Assembly: GCA_019911805.1 (NCBI GenBank)
Contig: JAIOJV010000076.1
Location: forward strand, 1-39,395
Origin: Gammaproteobacteria bacterium
Lineage (GTDB): Bacteria; Pseudomonadota; Gammaproteobacteria; Thiohalobacterales; Thiohalobacteraceae
Reading direction: 5' to 3'
DNA length: 39,395 nucleotides
Part shown: positions 8,045 through 18,267 of the stretch, one piece after another
Layout: every line of letters begins with the position of its first letter
Numbering within the stretch: the stretch's first letter is position 1
Notes under the pieces: model-generated
Told to the model about the DNA's origin: nothing
The model's database searches: none
The model's input: only the letters and a program-made list of their open reading frames with translations
Made by a program: the position numbers and the translations under genes

Positions 8045-9298
8045 ATGCCACTTGACCGCAAGCAAGCCGCCCTCGACTACCATGCCCTGCCGCGTCCCGG
8101 CAAGATCGGCATCGAGGTCACCAAACCCTGCGAGACTCAGCAGGATCTGGGACTGGCCTACACACCCGGGGTCGCCGAGCCGGTGCGCGCCATCGTGGAG
8201 GACCCGGCCAACGCCTACAAATATACCGCCAAGGGCAATCTCGTCGGCGTGATCACCGACGGCACGGCGGTCCTGGGTCTGGGCAACGTCGGCGCCCTGG
8301 CCGGCAAGCCGGTGATGGAGGGCAAGGGCGTGCTGTTCAAACGCTTCGCCGGTATCGACGTCTTCGACATCGAGGTCAATGCGCAGGACCCCGAGGATTT
8401 CATCGAGACCGTCGTCGCCATCGCACCCACCTTCGGGGGGATCAACCTGGAAGACATCGCCGCACCGCATTGCTTCGAGATCGAGCGCCGGCTCACGGAG
8501 ATGCTCGACATCCCCGTGTTTCACGATGATCAGCACGGCACCGCCATCATCATCGCCGCGGGGTTACTGAATGCACTCGAGTTGCAGGGCAAGACACTGG
8601 CGGACGCACGCATCGCCTGTGCCGGTGCCGGCGCGGCCGGCCTCGCCTCGATGCGCCTGTTGCTGGCGCTGGGCGCGACGCCGGGCAACCTCCTGCTGAT
8701 CGACCGCAAGGGTGTGATCCACAGCGGCCGCGACGACCTCAACCAGTACAAACGTGAATTCGCGATCGATACCAGTTGCGTCACCATGGCTGATGCGCTA
8801 CGCGACGCCGACGTGTTCATCGGTGTCTCGGGACCGGACATCATGACGGTCGACATGTTGTTGAGCATGGCACCGAAACCGATCGTGTTCGCGCTCTCCA
8901 ACCCTGATCCGGAAATCAGCCCGGAAATCGCACTCGCCGAGCGCAGCGACCTGCTCATGGCCACCGGCCGCAGCGACTACCCGAACCAAGTCAACAATGT
9001 ACTCGGCTTTCCATTCATCTTCCGCGGCGCCCTGGATGTGCATGCCCGCACGATCAATCAGGCCATGCAGATCGCGGCGGTCCATGCACTGCGACTGCTC
9101 GCGCGCGAACCCGTTCATCCGGACGTGCTGAAGGCATACGGACTGGACAGCCTGGAGTTCGGCCCCGATTACATCATCCCCAAGCCGCTGGACCCGCGTC
9201 TGCTGGAATTCGTGCCACCGGCGATCGCCCAGGCGGCGGTCGACTCGGGTGTGGCACGCACGCCCTACCCCGCGCATTATCCGCAGTCGAGGATCTGA
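8045..9298 (+). CDS. Malic enzyme (short form)
   Basis: Oxidative decarboxylation of malate to pyruvate and CO2 with reduction of NAD(P)+. The 417-residue product has the catalytic tyrosine in [10 protein letters not shown] (Y39), a lysine near residue 94, the metal-binding EDI (E136-D137) and FHDDQHGTA (D161), and a Rossmann GAGAAG at 194-199. It stops after the malic enzyme domains and lacks the phosphotransacetylase-like extension of E. coli MaeB. Cofactor preference cannot be read safely from the sequence. In Pseudomonas a malic enzyme gene occupies the same place beside ponA/mrcA. The upstream 72 bases hold only a weak -10 (TATGAT at 7991-7996). Confidence 0.94.
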   Translation: MPLDRKQAALDYHALPRPGKIGIEVTKPCETQQDLGLAYTPGVAEPVRAIVEDPANAYKYTAKGNLVGVITDGTAVLGLGNVGALAGKPVMEGKGVLFKRFAGIDVFDIEVNAQDPEDFIETVVAIAPTFGGINLEDIAAPHCFEIERRLTEMLDIPVFHDDQHGTAIIIAAGLLNALELQGKTLADARIACAGAGAAGLASMRLLLALGATPGNLLLIDRKGVIHSGRDDLNQYKREFAIDTSCVTMADALRDADVFIGVSGPDIMTVDMLLSMAPKPIVFALSNPDPEISPEIALAERSDLLMATGRSDYPNQVNNVLGFPFIFRGALDVHARTINQAMQIAAVHALRLLAREPVHPDVLKAYGLDSLEFGPDYIIPKPLDPRLLEFVPPAIAQAAVDSGVARTPYPAHYPQSRI

Positions 9299-9353
9299 GC
9301 GTCGGCCGCCACGGAGTCGGTGCGCAGGCGCACCGGCGCTGAGCAATGCTGAT

Positions 9354-9986
9354 TCAGGGGTCGACCGGGCCGGCCTCCGGTTGCGCCAGCAACTCCTCGA
9401 CATGGCGCAGATTCGCCCGCGCCATCGGCCGGCCGTCGAGCGGGCTGCGCGGCGCCTGTCGCAGCCCATTAAGAGGAAAGATCAGCGCCTCGATCTGCAC
9501 ACCTCCCGCCAGGAAGCGTACCAGCGGATACAGCGCGAGTTCATCTTTGTTCACCCGTAATCGCCGCTGACCCTCCTCGAACGGAACCTGCGCCCCCAGC
9601 AGGAACAACGTGACCTCTTCCGGGGAGTCGGCGAAGATGTGCAAGTTGACATCCGAGTGGGCACCCGCCGTGCCGGTCAGTACCGAGCCGGTCAGACGCG
9701 GCTCGAAGCGCGAGAAAAAACCCATGGCGGCGACCGCCGCCTCACGCAATTCGCGCAGTCGCCGGGGCTGGTCCTGCTCCTGGAAAAGATGTTGGTAGGC
9801 GGCGAGTTCCGCCTCGACCTCGGTATTGCGCGGCAGGTTCTGGGTATCGGGGGCGCCCAGTCTCGCTGCGGCCTTGCGCTTCGCCAGCAGGTAATCACGG
9901 ATCCCCTCGTTGACGATCAGGCGTGCCGCCTCCTGAGCGATCCGCTGCCGCATCTGGCGATCCCGACTGCTCTGACGAACCCCCAT
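9354..9986 (-). CDS. Conserved hypothetical, nucleotidyltransferase-like motif
   Basis: 210-residue soluble protein of unknown function. The first 90 residues are helical and charged. The central RLTGSVLTGTAGAHSDVNLH (G100-S101 ... S111-D112-V113-N114) resembles the GS...DxD signature of the nucleotidyltransferase fold, and LHIFAD supplies another aspartate at D120. The second catalytic acid of DxD is an asparagine here, so activity is doubtful. A later strand, QIEALIFPL, could carry the third acidic position. Translation would start at an ATG preceded by GAGG. It lies 28 bases downstream of mrcA on the same strand, so it is probably the last gene of that transcript. Confidence 0.6.
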   Translation of the reverse strand: MGVRQSSRDRQMRQRIAQEAARLIVNEGIRDYLLAKRKAAARLGAPDTQNLPRNTEVEAELAAYQHLFQEQDQPRRLRELREAAVAAMGFFSRFEPRLTGSVLTGTAGAHSDVNLHIFADSPEEVTLFLLGAQVPFEEGQRRLRVNKDELALYPLVRFLAGGVQIEALIFPLNGLRQAPRSPLDGRPMARANLRHVEELLAQPEAGPVDP

Positions 9987-10014
9987 ACCCCTGCCTCACA
10001 CGTTACCGCGCGTC

Positions 10015-12417
10015 TCAGAACAAGTGTTCCGGCACCCCGGCACCGCCACCGGACACACCGGCGGCACCACCCCCCACACTGCTCTGCTGCGGCACTTCGT
10101 TTTCACGGAAGGTCTCGAACACGGCATCCGTTTGATCACTGCTCGCCAGGAGGCCGCTGTCGGGATCAATCCTGACCGTGACCAGACCTTCGGGGGTATC
10201 CGGCCAAGTCCTTGGCACGCCCTCGAGCGCAGCACCCATGTAGTCCACCCATATCGGCAGTGCCGCCCGACCACCGGTCTCACCCGCACCCAGCGGTGCC
10301 ACCTCGTCGAAGCCGACCCATACGCTCGCCACCAGGGTGGGATGGAAGCCACAAAACCAGGCGTCGCGCTGGTCGTTGGTCGTGCCGGTCTTGCCGGCGA
10401 TATCGTCACGTCCCAGCGCACGTGCGCGCGTAGCCGTGCCGCGACGCACCACGTCCTGCAGCATTGAGCTCATCAACCACGCATTCTGAGGTGTCACGAT
10501 CGCCTCGGCCAGCGGTGGTGGCGCAGTGGTAGCGGCGACGGGTACCGGCGTGGATACCGGCAGCGGCACCGTTTCGCGGCATTCGGGGCAGACCCGCCGG
10601 GGCTGAGCTTCGAACAGTACCTGTCCATTGATATCCACCACGCGCTCGATGAAGTAAGGCTCGACGAGATAACCGCCATTGGCAAAGACCGCGAACGCCC
10701 GGGTGATCTCCAATGGCGTCAGCGTGCCGCTACCGAGCGCCAGAGAAAGATTGCCCGGGATGGATTCCGCCCGAAACCCAAACCGGCGCACATAGTCGCG
10801 GGCATAGGCTATACCGATGGCCTGCAACAGACGGATGGAGACCAGGTTGCGTGAATGTACCAGCGCCTCACGCAGCCGTGTGGGACCGTAGAACCGCCCG
10901 CTGTAGTTCTCCGGCCGCCAGGCCTGTTCCAGCGACGGATCATCGAAGACCACCGGCGCATCGTTCAGCACACTGGCTGCCGTGAATCCCTTCTCGAGTG
11001 CGGCCGAATAGACGAATGGCTTGAAGCTCGAACCAGGCTGGCGGTTTGCCTGCACCACGCGGTTGAACTTGCTGCGCTGAAAATCAAAGCCGCCACTGAG
11101 TGCCCGGATGGCACCGTTCTCCGGATCCAGCGCGACCAACGCACCCTCGACCGCTGGCAGCTGGGTAAGGTGCCAGCCGCCCTCGACCGGTACAATCCGG
11201 ACCAGATCACCCACCGCCACGACATCGGCGGCCTTGGTTGGGGCGCCAGCGCGTGAATTCGGTGTCTGGTAACGCCGCGCCCAGGACAGACCTTCCCAGG
11301 CGATCTGAATTTCGCGGCCATCCCGCAAGACGACATCACAAGACCTGTCCGCCACCTGAACCACCAGTGCCGGTAACAAGCCACCCAGGGCCTTCTCCTC
11401 ATTCAGCAAGGCCACTTGCATGGCATGGTCGGCGTGTGGCGGCAAGGGTATCCGGCGCTCCGGCCCGCGGTAACCATGCCGCTGATCGTAGTCCAGCAGA
11501 CCCCGGCGCAGGGCCACGTTGGCCGCGGTCTGCTGGCGGCCATCAATCGTCGTATAGACGTGCAGACCTTGTGCGTAAACATCCTCCCCATAACGTCGTA
11601 CCAGGTCGGCACGTACCATTTCGGCGACGTAAGAAGCCTCGACCGCGGTAGCCGTCGCATGTACTTCAGCGACGTCGATCTCAGCAATCGCGGTCTCGTA
11701 CAACGCTGCATCGATGAACCCCAGATCCCGCATGCGCCCCAGCACGTAATTGCGCCGGATCGCTGCCCGAGCCGGATCGGCCACCGGATTGTAGCGTGAA
11801 GGTGCCTTCGGCAACCCCGCAATCATGGCAATCTGCGCCACCGTGAGCTCATCAAGCGACTTGCCGTAATAGACATGGGCGGCGGCACCGATGCCGTAGG
11901 CGCGTTGCCCCAGGTAGATTTTGTTGAGATACAGTTCGAGGATCTGGGCCTTGCTGAGCTCACGCTCGATCTTGAGTGCAAGGAAAATCTCTGTGAGCTT
12001 GCGCAGATAGGTCTTGTCGCTGCTCAGAAAGAAATTGCGCGCGACCTGCATGGTGATGGTACTGCCGCCCTGGCGCTTCTCGCCCGTACGGACGAGCTCC
12101 ACCGCCGCGCGCAGCAAACCGTGGTAGTCGACACCCGGATGCGTGAAGAAGCGATCATCCTCGGCGGCCAGAAACGCCTTCACCATCAAGTCAGGCACGC
12201 CATCGATCGATACAGGGGTGCGGCGCTTCTCACCAAACTCCGCCAACAACAGTCCTTCGCGGCTGTAGACCCGCAGCGGGACTTGCAGCTGGACATCCCG
12301 CAAGGCCTCGATGGAGGGCAGCTGAGGGGCAACGTAGAGATAGGCAGCGGCAACCAGGACAAGCGCCGCGGTCATGACCCCGAACAGGGCGGTCAATACT
12401 AGCCGCAGGAGTTTCAT
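10015..12417 (-). CDS. mrcA: Penicillin-binding protein 1A
   Basis: Bifunctional class A PBP that polymerises and cross-links peptidoglycan from the periplasmic face of the inner membrane. The 800-residue product has one N-terminal membrane anchor (residues 7-29), the glycosyltransferase domain with catalytic E86 (AAEDDRFF) and GGSTITMQ (117-124), an OB-like insertion around 320-420, and the transpeptidase domain with S463-S-F-K466, S522-R-N524 and K676-TGT. A proline-rich insertion near 610-640 contains a C610-PE-C613 pair. The ATG at 12417 gives the usual MKLLRLVLTALFG start. It is transcribed away from pilM, an arrangement also known in Pseudomonas. Confidence 0.96.
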   Translation of the reverse strand: MKLLRLVLTALFGVMTAALVLVAAAYLYVAPQLPSIEALRDVQLQVPLRVYSREGLLLAEFGEKRRTPVSIDGVPDLMVKAFLAAEDDRFFTHPGVDYHGLLRAAVELVRTGEKRQGGSTITMQVARNFFLSSDKTYLRKLTEIFLALKIERELSKAQILELYLNKIYLGQRAYGIGAAAHVYYGKSLDELTVAQIAMIAGLPKAPSRYNPVADPARAAIRRNYVLGRMRDLGFIDAALYETAIAEIDVAEVHATATAVEASYVAEMVRADLVRRYGEDVYAQGLHVYTTIDGRQQTAANVALRRGLLDYDQRHGYRGPERRIPLPPHADHAMQVALLNEEKALGGLLPALVVQVADRSCDVVLRDGREIQIAWEGLSWARRYQTPNSRAGAPTKAADVVAVGDLVRIVPVEGGWHLTQLPAVEGALVALDPENGAIRALSGGFDFQRSKFNRVVQANRQPGSSFKPFVYSAALEKGFTAASVLNDAPVVFDDPSLEQAWRPENYSGRFYGPTRLREALVHSRNLVSIRLLQAIGIAYARDYVRRFGFRAESIPGNLSLALGSGTLTPLEITRAFAVFANGGYLVEPYFIERVVDINGQVLFEAQPRRVCPECRETVPLPVSTPVPVAATTAPPPLAEAIVTPQNAWLMSSMLQDVVRRGTATRARALGRDDIAGKTGTTNDQRDAWFCGFHPTLVASVWVGFDEVAPLGAGETGGRAALPIWVDYMGAALEGVPRTWPDTPEGLVTVRIDPDSGLLASSDQTDAVFETFRENEVPQQSSVGGGAAGVSGGGAGVPEHLF

Positions 12418-12526
12418 CAGGCGAGGGGCTGTCAGGTTGTGATCGAAGTCAGGTATTAGACTATAAAGGAAATAATAAATCTCCCGATACCTTTGTTCGA
12501 GACCCTTCCAGGCTCAGAGGCATTGA

Positions 12527-12555
12527 TTGACAAACAGTTGCCCTTGTCATCTAAT
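12527..12555 (+). promoter_or_regulatory. Predicted sigma70 promoter of pilMNOPQ
   Basis: TTGACA at 12527-12532, exactly 17 bases, then TCTAAT at 12550-12555 (one mismatch from TATAAT). Transcription would start near 12562, leaving a leader of about 47 bases before the pilM start at 12609. A small palindrome TTGCGGCGCAA lies in that leader at 12570-12580. The mrcA gene diverges from the same 190-base region. Confidence 0.68.
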
Positions 12556-12560
12556 GCTGA

Positions 12561-13679
<1,119 letters not shown>

Positions 13680-13680
13680 C

Positions 13681-14256
13681 ATGGCGCGCATTAACCTACT
13701 TCCCTGGCGCGAATGGGAGCGCAAACGCAGGCAGCGCGAGTTCGGCGGTATGGCAGCCGCGGGCGCGATTCTGGCTGTGCTCGCGGTCGTATTCACCCAT
13801 ATCCAGATAGAAAGTATGATCAGCGGTCAGAATGATCGCAATCAGTTCCTGACAAGTGAAATCAAGGCGCTCGATGCCCGCATCGTCAAGATCAAAGATC
13901 TCGAGTCGACGAAGGCGAGGCTGCTCGCGCGTATGAACGTCATTCAGGAACTGCAGAGCAATCGCCCAATCAGCGTCCATCTGATGGATGAGTTGGTACG
14001 GACCTTGCCTGATGGCGTGCACCTCAAGACCTTTACCCAGAAGGGCCCGGAACTGACCATGCAAGGTGCGGCACAGTCGAATGCACGGGTTTCCGCTTAT
14101 ATGCGCAATATCGATGGCGCAGCGTGGCTGACCGACCCGAAACTCAACGTCATCGAGACGAAGAATGAGGAGCGGCGACGTATTGCCGAATTCACCCTGC
14201 TCGCAAGCCAGAAGGCAACGGCCGGCCAGGAAGCCGGAACCGGGGGTACGCCGTGA
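13681..14256 (+). CDS. pilN: Type IV pilus assembly protein PilN
   Basis: Bitopic inner-membrane protein of the pilus alignment complex; its cytoplasmic N-terminus binds PilM and its periplasmic part pairs with PilO. The 191-residue product begins MARINLLPWRE, the conserved PilM-binding peptide, followed by a membrane helix (about 22-42), a coiled-coil (about 50-85) and a small ferredoxin-like periplasmic domain. It begins one base after the pilM stop and its own stop overlaps pilO by four bases (GTGA), so translation is tightly coupled. Confidence 0.95.
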   Translation: MARINLLPWREWERKRRQREFGGMAAAGAILAVLAVVFTHIQIESMISGQNDRNQFLTSEIKALDARIVKIKDLESTKARLLARMNVIQELQSNRPISVHLMDELVRTLPDGVHLKTFTQKGPELTMQGAAQSNARVSAYMRNIDGAAWLTDPKLNVIETKNEERRRIAEFTLLASQKATAGQEAGTGGTP

Positions 14257-14864
14257 ATCTCTCAGAATTAAATCTCAATGACCTTGATTTCAGCAACATC
14301 ACCGACTGGCCGGTGGCGGCACGCACCTTCGTAATCATTCTGATTGCGGCCGCTGTACTCGGCCTGGGATATTGGTTCGATATCAAAGATCAGCAGCTGC
14401 GGTTCGATCAAGCGCAAAGCAAGGAGAACGAACTCAAGGCGGAGCTCGAGACCAAGGCACGCAAGGCAGCGAATCTTGAGGCCTATGAAGAGCAGCTGGA
14501 AGAGATGCGCCAGTCATTCGGTGCCATGCTGCGCCAGCTGCCCAACAAGACCGAAGTCGCCGACCTGCTGGTGGATGTCTCCCAGACCGGTCTCGCGAGC
14601 GGGCTGGAGTTTGATCTCTTCAAGCCCCAGGGTGAGATACCACGCGAGTTCTACGCAGAACTGCCCATCAGCATCAAGGTCCGTGGTACCTATCATGAGT
14701 TTGGCACCTTCGTCAGCGGTGTCGCTGCATTGCCACGCATCGTCACCGTTCATGACATCACCATCCAGCCGGCGGCCAAAGACGCCGTGAGCGATGAACT
14801 GTCCATGGAGCTGACCGCAAAGACCTACCGCTATCTGGATGAAGGCGAGGAGGCCGCCAAATGA
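14253..14864 (+). CDS. pilO: Type IV pilus assembly protein PilO
   Basis: Partner of PilN in the inner-membrane alignment complex. The 203-residue product has a short cytoplasmic tail (MNLSELNLNDLDFSNI), one membrane helix (about 23-41), a coiled-coil (about 48-85) and a C-terminal periplasmic domain with the LPISIKVRGTYHEFGTF block typical of PilO. Translation starts at a GTG inside the end of pilN and ends by overlapping the ATG of pilP (ATGA), a layout that favours fixed stoichiometry. No odd features were noted. Confidence 0.95.
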   Translation: MNLSELNLNDLDFSNITDWPVAARTFVIILIAAAVLGLGYWFDIKDQQLRFDQAQSKENELKAELETKARKAANLEAYEEQLEEMRQSFGAMLRQLPNKTEVADLLVDVSQTGLASGLEFDLFKPQGEIPREFYAELPISIKVRGTYHEFGTFVSGVAALPRIVTVHDITIQPAAKDAVSDELSMELTAKTYRYLDEGEEAAK

Positions 14865-15400
14865 TGACTCGGCGTACAACCATCGTGCCCGTAACCTGCT
14901 GGCTGATACTGAGCCTCGGCCTGGCGGGATGCAGCAGCAGCAACACAGATGATCTGCGCAGTTTCGTGAACGACGTGCGCAGCCGACAGCAGGCCAAAAT
15001 CGAACCGCTGCCGGAGTTCAAGCCGTACGAGACGTTCCTGTATCAGGCCAACGACCTGCGTAGCCCGTTCAGTCCAGGCACGCCCAGCCAGGCGGAGCGA
15101 GTACTTACCGGGAACGGCAGCAGCATTCATCCGGATGCCAATCGGCCACGTGAAGCGCTGGAGGATTTTCCGCTCGACACCCTGCGGATGGTCGGTACGC
15201 TGGAACAGCAAGGCCAGTCCTGGGGGCTGCTCCTGACCAGCGACGGCACCATCCACCGTGTCCAGCCGGGCAATTACGCCGGGCAGAATCACGGCAAAAT
15301 CAAGGAAATAACCGAATATGAAATCGCACTTACGGAAATCGTACCGGATGGCCTCGGTGGCTGGATGGAACGCCCGGCCTCGCTTGCGCTCAGCGAATGA
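14861..15400 (+). CDS. pilP: Type IV pilus lipoprotein PilP
   Basis: Inner-membrane lipoprotein that links PilNO to the secretin PilQ through the periplasm. The 179-residue product has a signal peptide ending in the lipobox LAGC (C24), an extended disordered region (about 25-95) and the C-terminal beta-sandwich domain, recognised from DFPLDTLRMVGTLEQQG and IHRVQPGNYAGQNHGKI. Two adjacent ATG codons (14861 and 14864) could start it; the first overlaps the pilO stop. It ends 22 bases before pilQ. Confidence 0.95.
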   Translation: MMTRRTTIVPVTCWLILSLGLAGCSSSNTDDLRSFVNDVRSRQQAKIEPLPEFKPYETFLYQANDLRSPFSPGTPSQAERVLTGNGSSIHPDANRPREALEDFPLDTLRMVGTLEQQGQSWGLLLTSDGTIHRVQPGNYAGQNHGKIKEITEYEIALTEIVPDGLGGWMERPASLALSE

Positions 15401-15422
15401 TCCCATGGGGGGGAGCACTGTC

Positions 15423-17579
15423 ATGATGAGTATCGGTACCAAGAAGTCAATTCACAGCTCCAGCTCGCCGGGCAGCGTCGCAAAGCGCTGGCTGTTCGGC
15501 GTGATCGGAGGGCTCGCCCTGGGTATCCCAACGGCATTCGCCGCCAATACGCTGGAGGCCATCGATGTCGGCTCCCTGCCGGGGAACAAGGTTCAGGTCA
15601 TCCTGAAAATGGAGCAGCCGCCGGAGAAGCCGCTGAGCTTCACGATCGACAACCCCGCACGTATCGCCCTCGATCTGCCGGATACGCACAATGCACTCGG
15701 CAAGGCCCCGCAGCCGATCGGCGTCGGCCTGGCCAAGAGCCTGACGGCGATCGAGGCGCAGGGACGTACGCGCGTGGTTATCAATCTGGTGCAGATGGCC
15801 CCCTACGATACGCGCGTCGAGGGCAACATGATCGTCGTGACCCTGCAAGACAGCGCCAGTACCGCGGCCGCGGCGTCCGCAATGCCGAGTGCCGGTACCA
15901 CCGCGACTGCACCGCAAGCTGCCATGTCCGGCAACGCCCTCCAGAATGTCGATTTCCGCCGTGGCGACCAGGGCGAAGGCCGTGTGATCATCACCCTGGC
16001 CAGCCCCAACATGCCGGTCGACATGCGCCAGGAAGCGGGGCAGGTGGTGCTCGATTTCTTCGGTGCCGAACTGCCTGAAAACCTTCACCGTCGCCTGGAC
16101 GTCTCCGACTTCGCCACGCCGGTGAAGACCGTCGATACCTTCGTCAAGGGCAAGAATGTCCGCATGGTGATCGCCCCTTCCGGCGACTATGACCATGTGG
16201 CCTACCAGACTGATAATCTGTTCACGGTAGAGATCAAACCCACCACGAAAGAAGAACAGGAGGCACGTCGCCGCGAGAAGCTGGGCTTCACAGGGGAACG
16301 CCTGTCCCTCAATTTTCAGGATATCGAGGTCCGCTCGGTGCTGCAGTTGATCGCCGATTTCACCGGCACCAACATCGTGGTCAGTGACACCGTCACCGGC
16401 AACCTGACGCTGCGCCTGCAAAACGTCCCCTGGGATCAGGCCCTGGATATCGTGCTGAGGACCAAGGGCCTGGCGATGCGCAAGAGCAACGACGTGATTC
16501 TGGTCGCCCCCAGCGAGGAGATCGCCGCGCGGGAGAAACTCGAACTGGAATCCCAGAAGCAGATCGAGGAACTGGCACCGTTGTATTCCGAATATATCCA
16601 GGTCAACTACGCCAAGGCCGCCGACCTGGCGGAACTGTTGAAGGGCGAGGAAGGCACATCGATGTTGTCCGAGCGCGGCACGGTGACCATTGATCAGCGC
16701 ACCAACACACTGCTGATCCGCGATACGGCCGAGAAGCTGGCCGACATCCGCAAGCTCGTCACCACCCTGGACATCCCGGTCCGGCAGGTGTTGATCGAGT
16801 CACGTATCGTGATCGCCAGCGACGACTTCGCCAAGGAACTGGGCGTGCGTTGGGGCGGGGGTCGCATGGACAGCTCCAACACCACCAATACGGGGGTCGG
16901 CGGCGGTATGCCGGGCGACCTGGCCTATAATCCAAACTTCTTCCCGACCACAATCGCGAATCCCAACGACTCCGATCCGCCGGTCGACGCCCTGTTCGCC
17001 GATCTGCGCGCACCCAACGCCACCTCGGCCATCAACTTCATCATTGGCCGTGCCGGTCGCGATCTGCTGCGCCTGGAGCTGTCCGCCATGCAGGCCGAGG
17101 GCCGTGGCGAGGTGGTCTCGAGCCCACGCGTGATCACCGCCAACCAGAAGGAAGCGGTCATCCGTGACGGTGTGCAGATCCCCTATCGCGAGGCCTCTTC
17201 CAGCGGCGCGGCGACCGTCAGCTTCAAGGAGGCCACTCTCTCCCTGACGGTCATCCCGCAGATCACACCCGATGACCGCGTGGTCATGGACCTGCGCGTG
17301 ACCCAGGATACGGTGGGTGAGCGCTTCGGGCCCGAGGGCATACCAGCCATCGATACGCGCTCCGTGGAGACCCAGGTGCTGGTGGACAACGGCGATACTG
17401 CGGTGCTGGGTGGCATCTACATCCACGAGAAGAGTAACGAGGTCGCCAAGATCCCATTCTTCGGCGATCTGCCGGGTGTCGGGGTCGCCTTCCGCAATAA
17501 TCGCAGCGTCAACAAGAAGTCGGAGCTGCTGATCTTCGTGACACCGCGTATTCTGAAGGAGAATCTCGCCGCCTTCTAA
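15423..17579 (+). CDS. pilQ: Type IV pilus secretin PilQ
   Basis: Outer-membrane secretin through which the pilus passes. The 718-residue product has a signal peptide (cleavage after AFA at about residue 40), two AMIN-like peptidoglycan-binding regions (about 42-125 and 170-265), an STN/N0 segment (LSLNFQDIEVRSVLQLIADF, about 290-355), an N1 domain, and the secretin barrel domain to the C-terminus with the TVIPQITPD and KIPFFGDLPGVG signatures. The ATG at 15423 is chosen because GGGAG lies seven bases upstream (15411-15415) and it gives a proper signal peptide; the open frame reaches back to 15318 inside pilP. It is the last gene of pilMNOPQ. Confidence 0.96.
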   Translation: MMSIGTKKSIHSSSSPGSVAKRWLFGVIGGLALGIPTAFAANTLEAIDVGSLPGNKVQVILKMEQPPEKPLSFTIDNPARIALDLPDTHNALGKAPQPIGVGLAKSLTAIEAQGRTRVVINLVQMAPYDTRVEGNMIVVTLQDSASTAAAASAMPSAGTTATAPQAAMSGNALQNVDFRRGDQGEGRVIITLASPNMPVDMRQEAGQVVLDFFGAELPENLHRRLDVSDFATPVKTVDTFVKGKNVRMVIAPSGDYDHVAYQTDNLFTVEIKPTTKEEQEARRREKLGFTGERLSLNFQDIEVRSVLQLIADFTGTNIVVSDTVTGNLTLRLQNVPWDQALDIVLRTKGLAMRKSNDVILVAPSEEIAAREKLELESQKQIEELAPLYSEYIQVNYAKAADLAELLKGEEGTSMLSERGTVTIDQRTNTLLIRDTAEKLADIRKLVTTLDIPVRQVLIESRIVIASDDFAKELGVRWGGGRMDSSNTTNTGVGGGMPGDLAYNPNFFPTTIANPNDSDPPVDALFADLRAPNATSAINFIIGRAGRDLLRLELSAMQAEGRGEVVSSPRVITANQKEAVIRDGVQIPYREASSSGAATVSFKEATLSLTVIPQITPDDRVVMDLRVTQDTVGERFGPEGIPAIDTRSVETQVLVDNGDTAVLGGIYIHEKSNEVAKIPFFGDLPGVGVAFRNNRSVNKKSELLIFVTPRILKENLAAF

Positions 17580-17622
17580 GGCTATCGCGACGCTTGTCAG
17601 CGGCCAGGCTTTCTGGCATATC

Positions 17623-17649
17623 TGCCCGGCATGACCAACATGCCGGGCA
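17623..17649 (+). promoter_or_regulatory. Perfect 10-bp hairpin over the aroK start codon
   Basis: TGCCCGGCAT at 17623-17632 pairs with ATGCCGGGCA at 17640-17649 across a 7-base loop. The aroK ATG (17631-17633) lies at the top of the left arm and a second in-frame ATG (17640) opens the right arm. The stem is followed by AATTTATTT, only a weak terminator-like tail. It might control aroK translation or partly terminate the pil transcript. Confidence 0.6.
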
Positions 17650-18182
17650 ATTTATTTCTGGTGGGCCCCATGGGGTCCGGAAAGACCACCATCGGCCGCC
17701 ACCTCGCACGGCTGCTGAAGCGCGACTTCATCGACAGTGATCGGGAAGTCGAACGGCGTACCGGTGTCGGTATCCCACTGATCTTCGAACTCGAAGGTGA
17801 GGCCGGATTCCGTAGCCGGGAGTGTGGTGTCATCGATGAACTGAGTCAGCTACAGAACATCGTGCTGGCAACGGGCGGCGGCGCCATCCTCGATGCTGCG
17901 AACCGTTGCCACCTGGCCGCGCGCGGTACCGTGATCTACCTCGAGACCTCAGCGGCGCAGACGTTGGCACGGACCGGCAAAGACCGTAACCGGCCCTTGC
18001 TGCAGACGGACGACCCGAAACGCAGGTTGGAAGAACTGCTGGCAGTGCGCGACCCCCTCTACCGGGAAATCGCCGACATCGTCATCCCCACGGATGGACG
18101 CACCGCGCGGGACGTCGTCAACCACATCATGCGACTGATAAAACCTCATCGTTCAAAGCACGGTCGCACACAGCGTCGCTAG
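17631..18182 (+). CDS. aroK: Shikimate kinase
   Basis: Phosphorylates shikimate to shikimate 3-phosphate in the pathway to chorismate and aromatic amino acids. The 183-residue product has the Walker A loop GPMGSGKTT (residues 12-20), the shikimate-binding DSD (35-37) and R61 (GFRSRE), GGG at 82-84, and the lid arginines in KDRNRPLL. Two starts are possible, ATG 17631 and ATG 17640, both in the hairpin described separately; no clear Shine-Dalgarno precedes either. TTGTCA at 17594-17599 with a weak CATATC 17 bases on might be a promoter. aroB follows after 85 bases, and aroK-aroB linkage is widespread. Confidence 0.96.
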   Translation: MTNMPGNLFLVGPMGSGKTTIGRHLARLLKRDFIDSDREVERRTGVGIPLIFELEGEAGFRSRECGVIDELSQLQNIVLATGGGAILDAANRCHLAARGTVIYLETSAAQTLARTGKDRNRPLLQTDDPKRRLEELLAVRDPLYREIADIVIPTDGRTARDVVNHIMRLIKPHRSKHGRTQRR

Positions 18183-18267
18183 GAGCCTGTCGGACTTTGC
18201 CTGGCGGGGCGATTACTCTATCCTCATGCCTTTGACGTACCCGTTTCCGGCCGTGACAGGAATGTCC

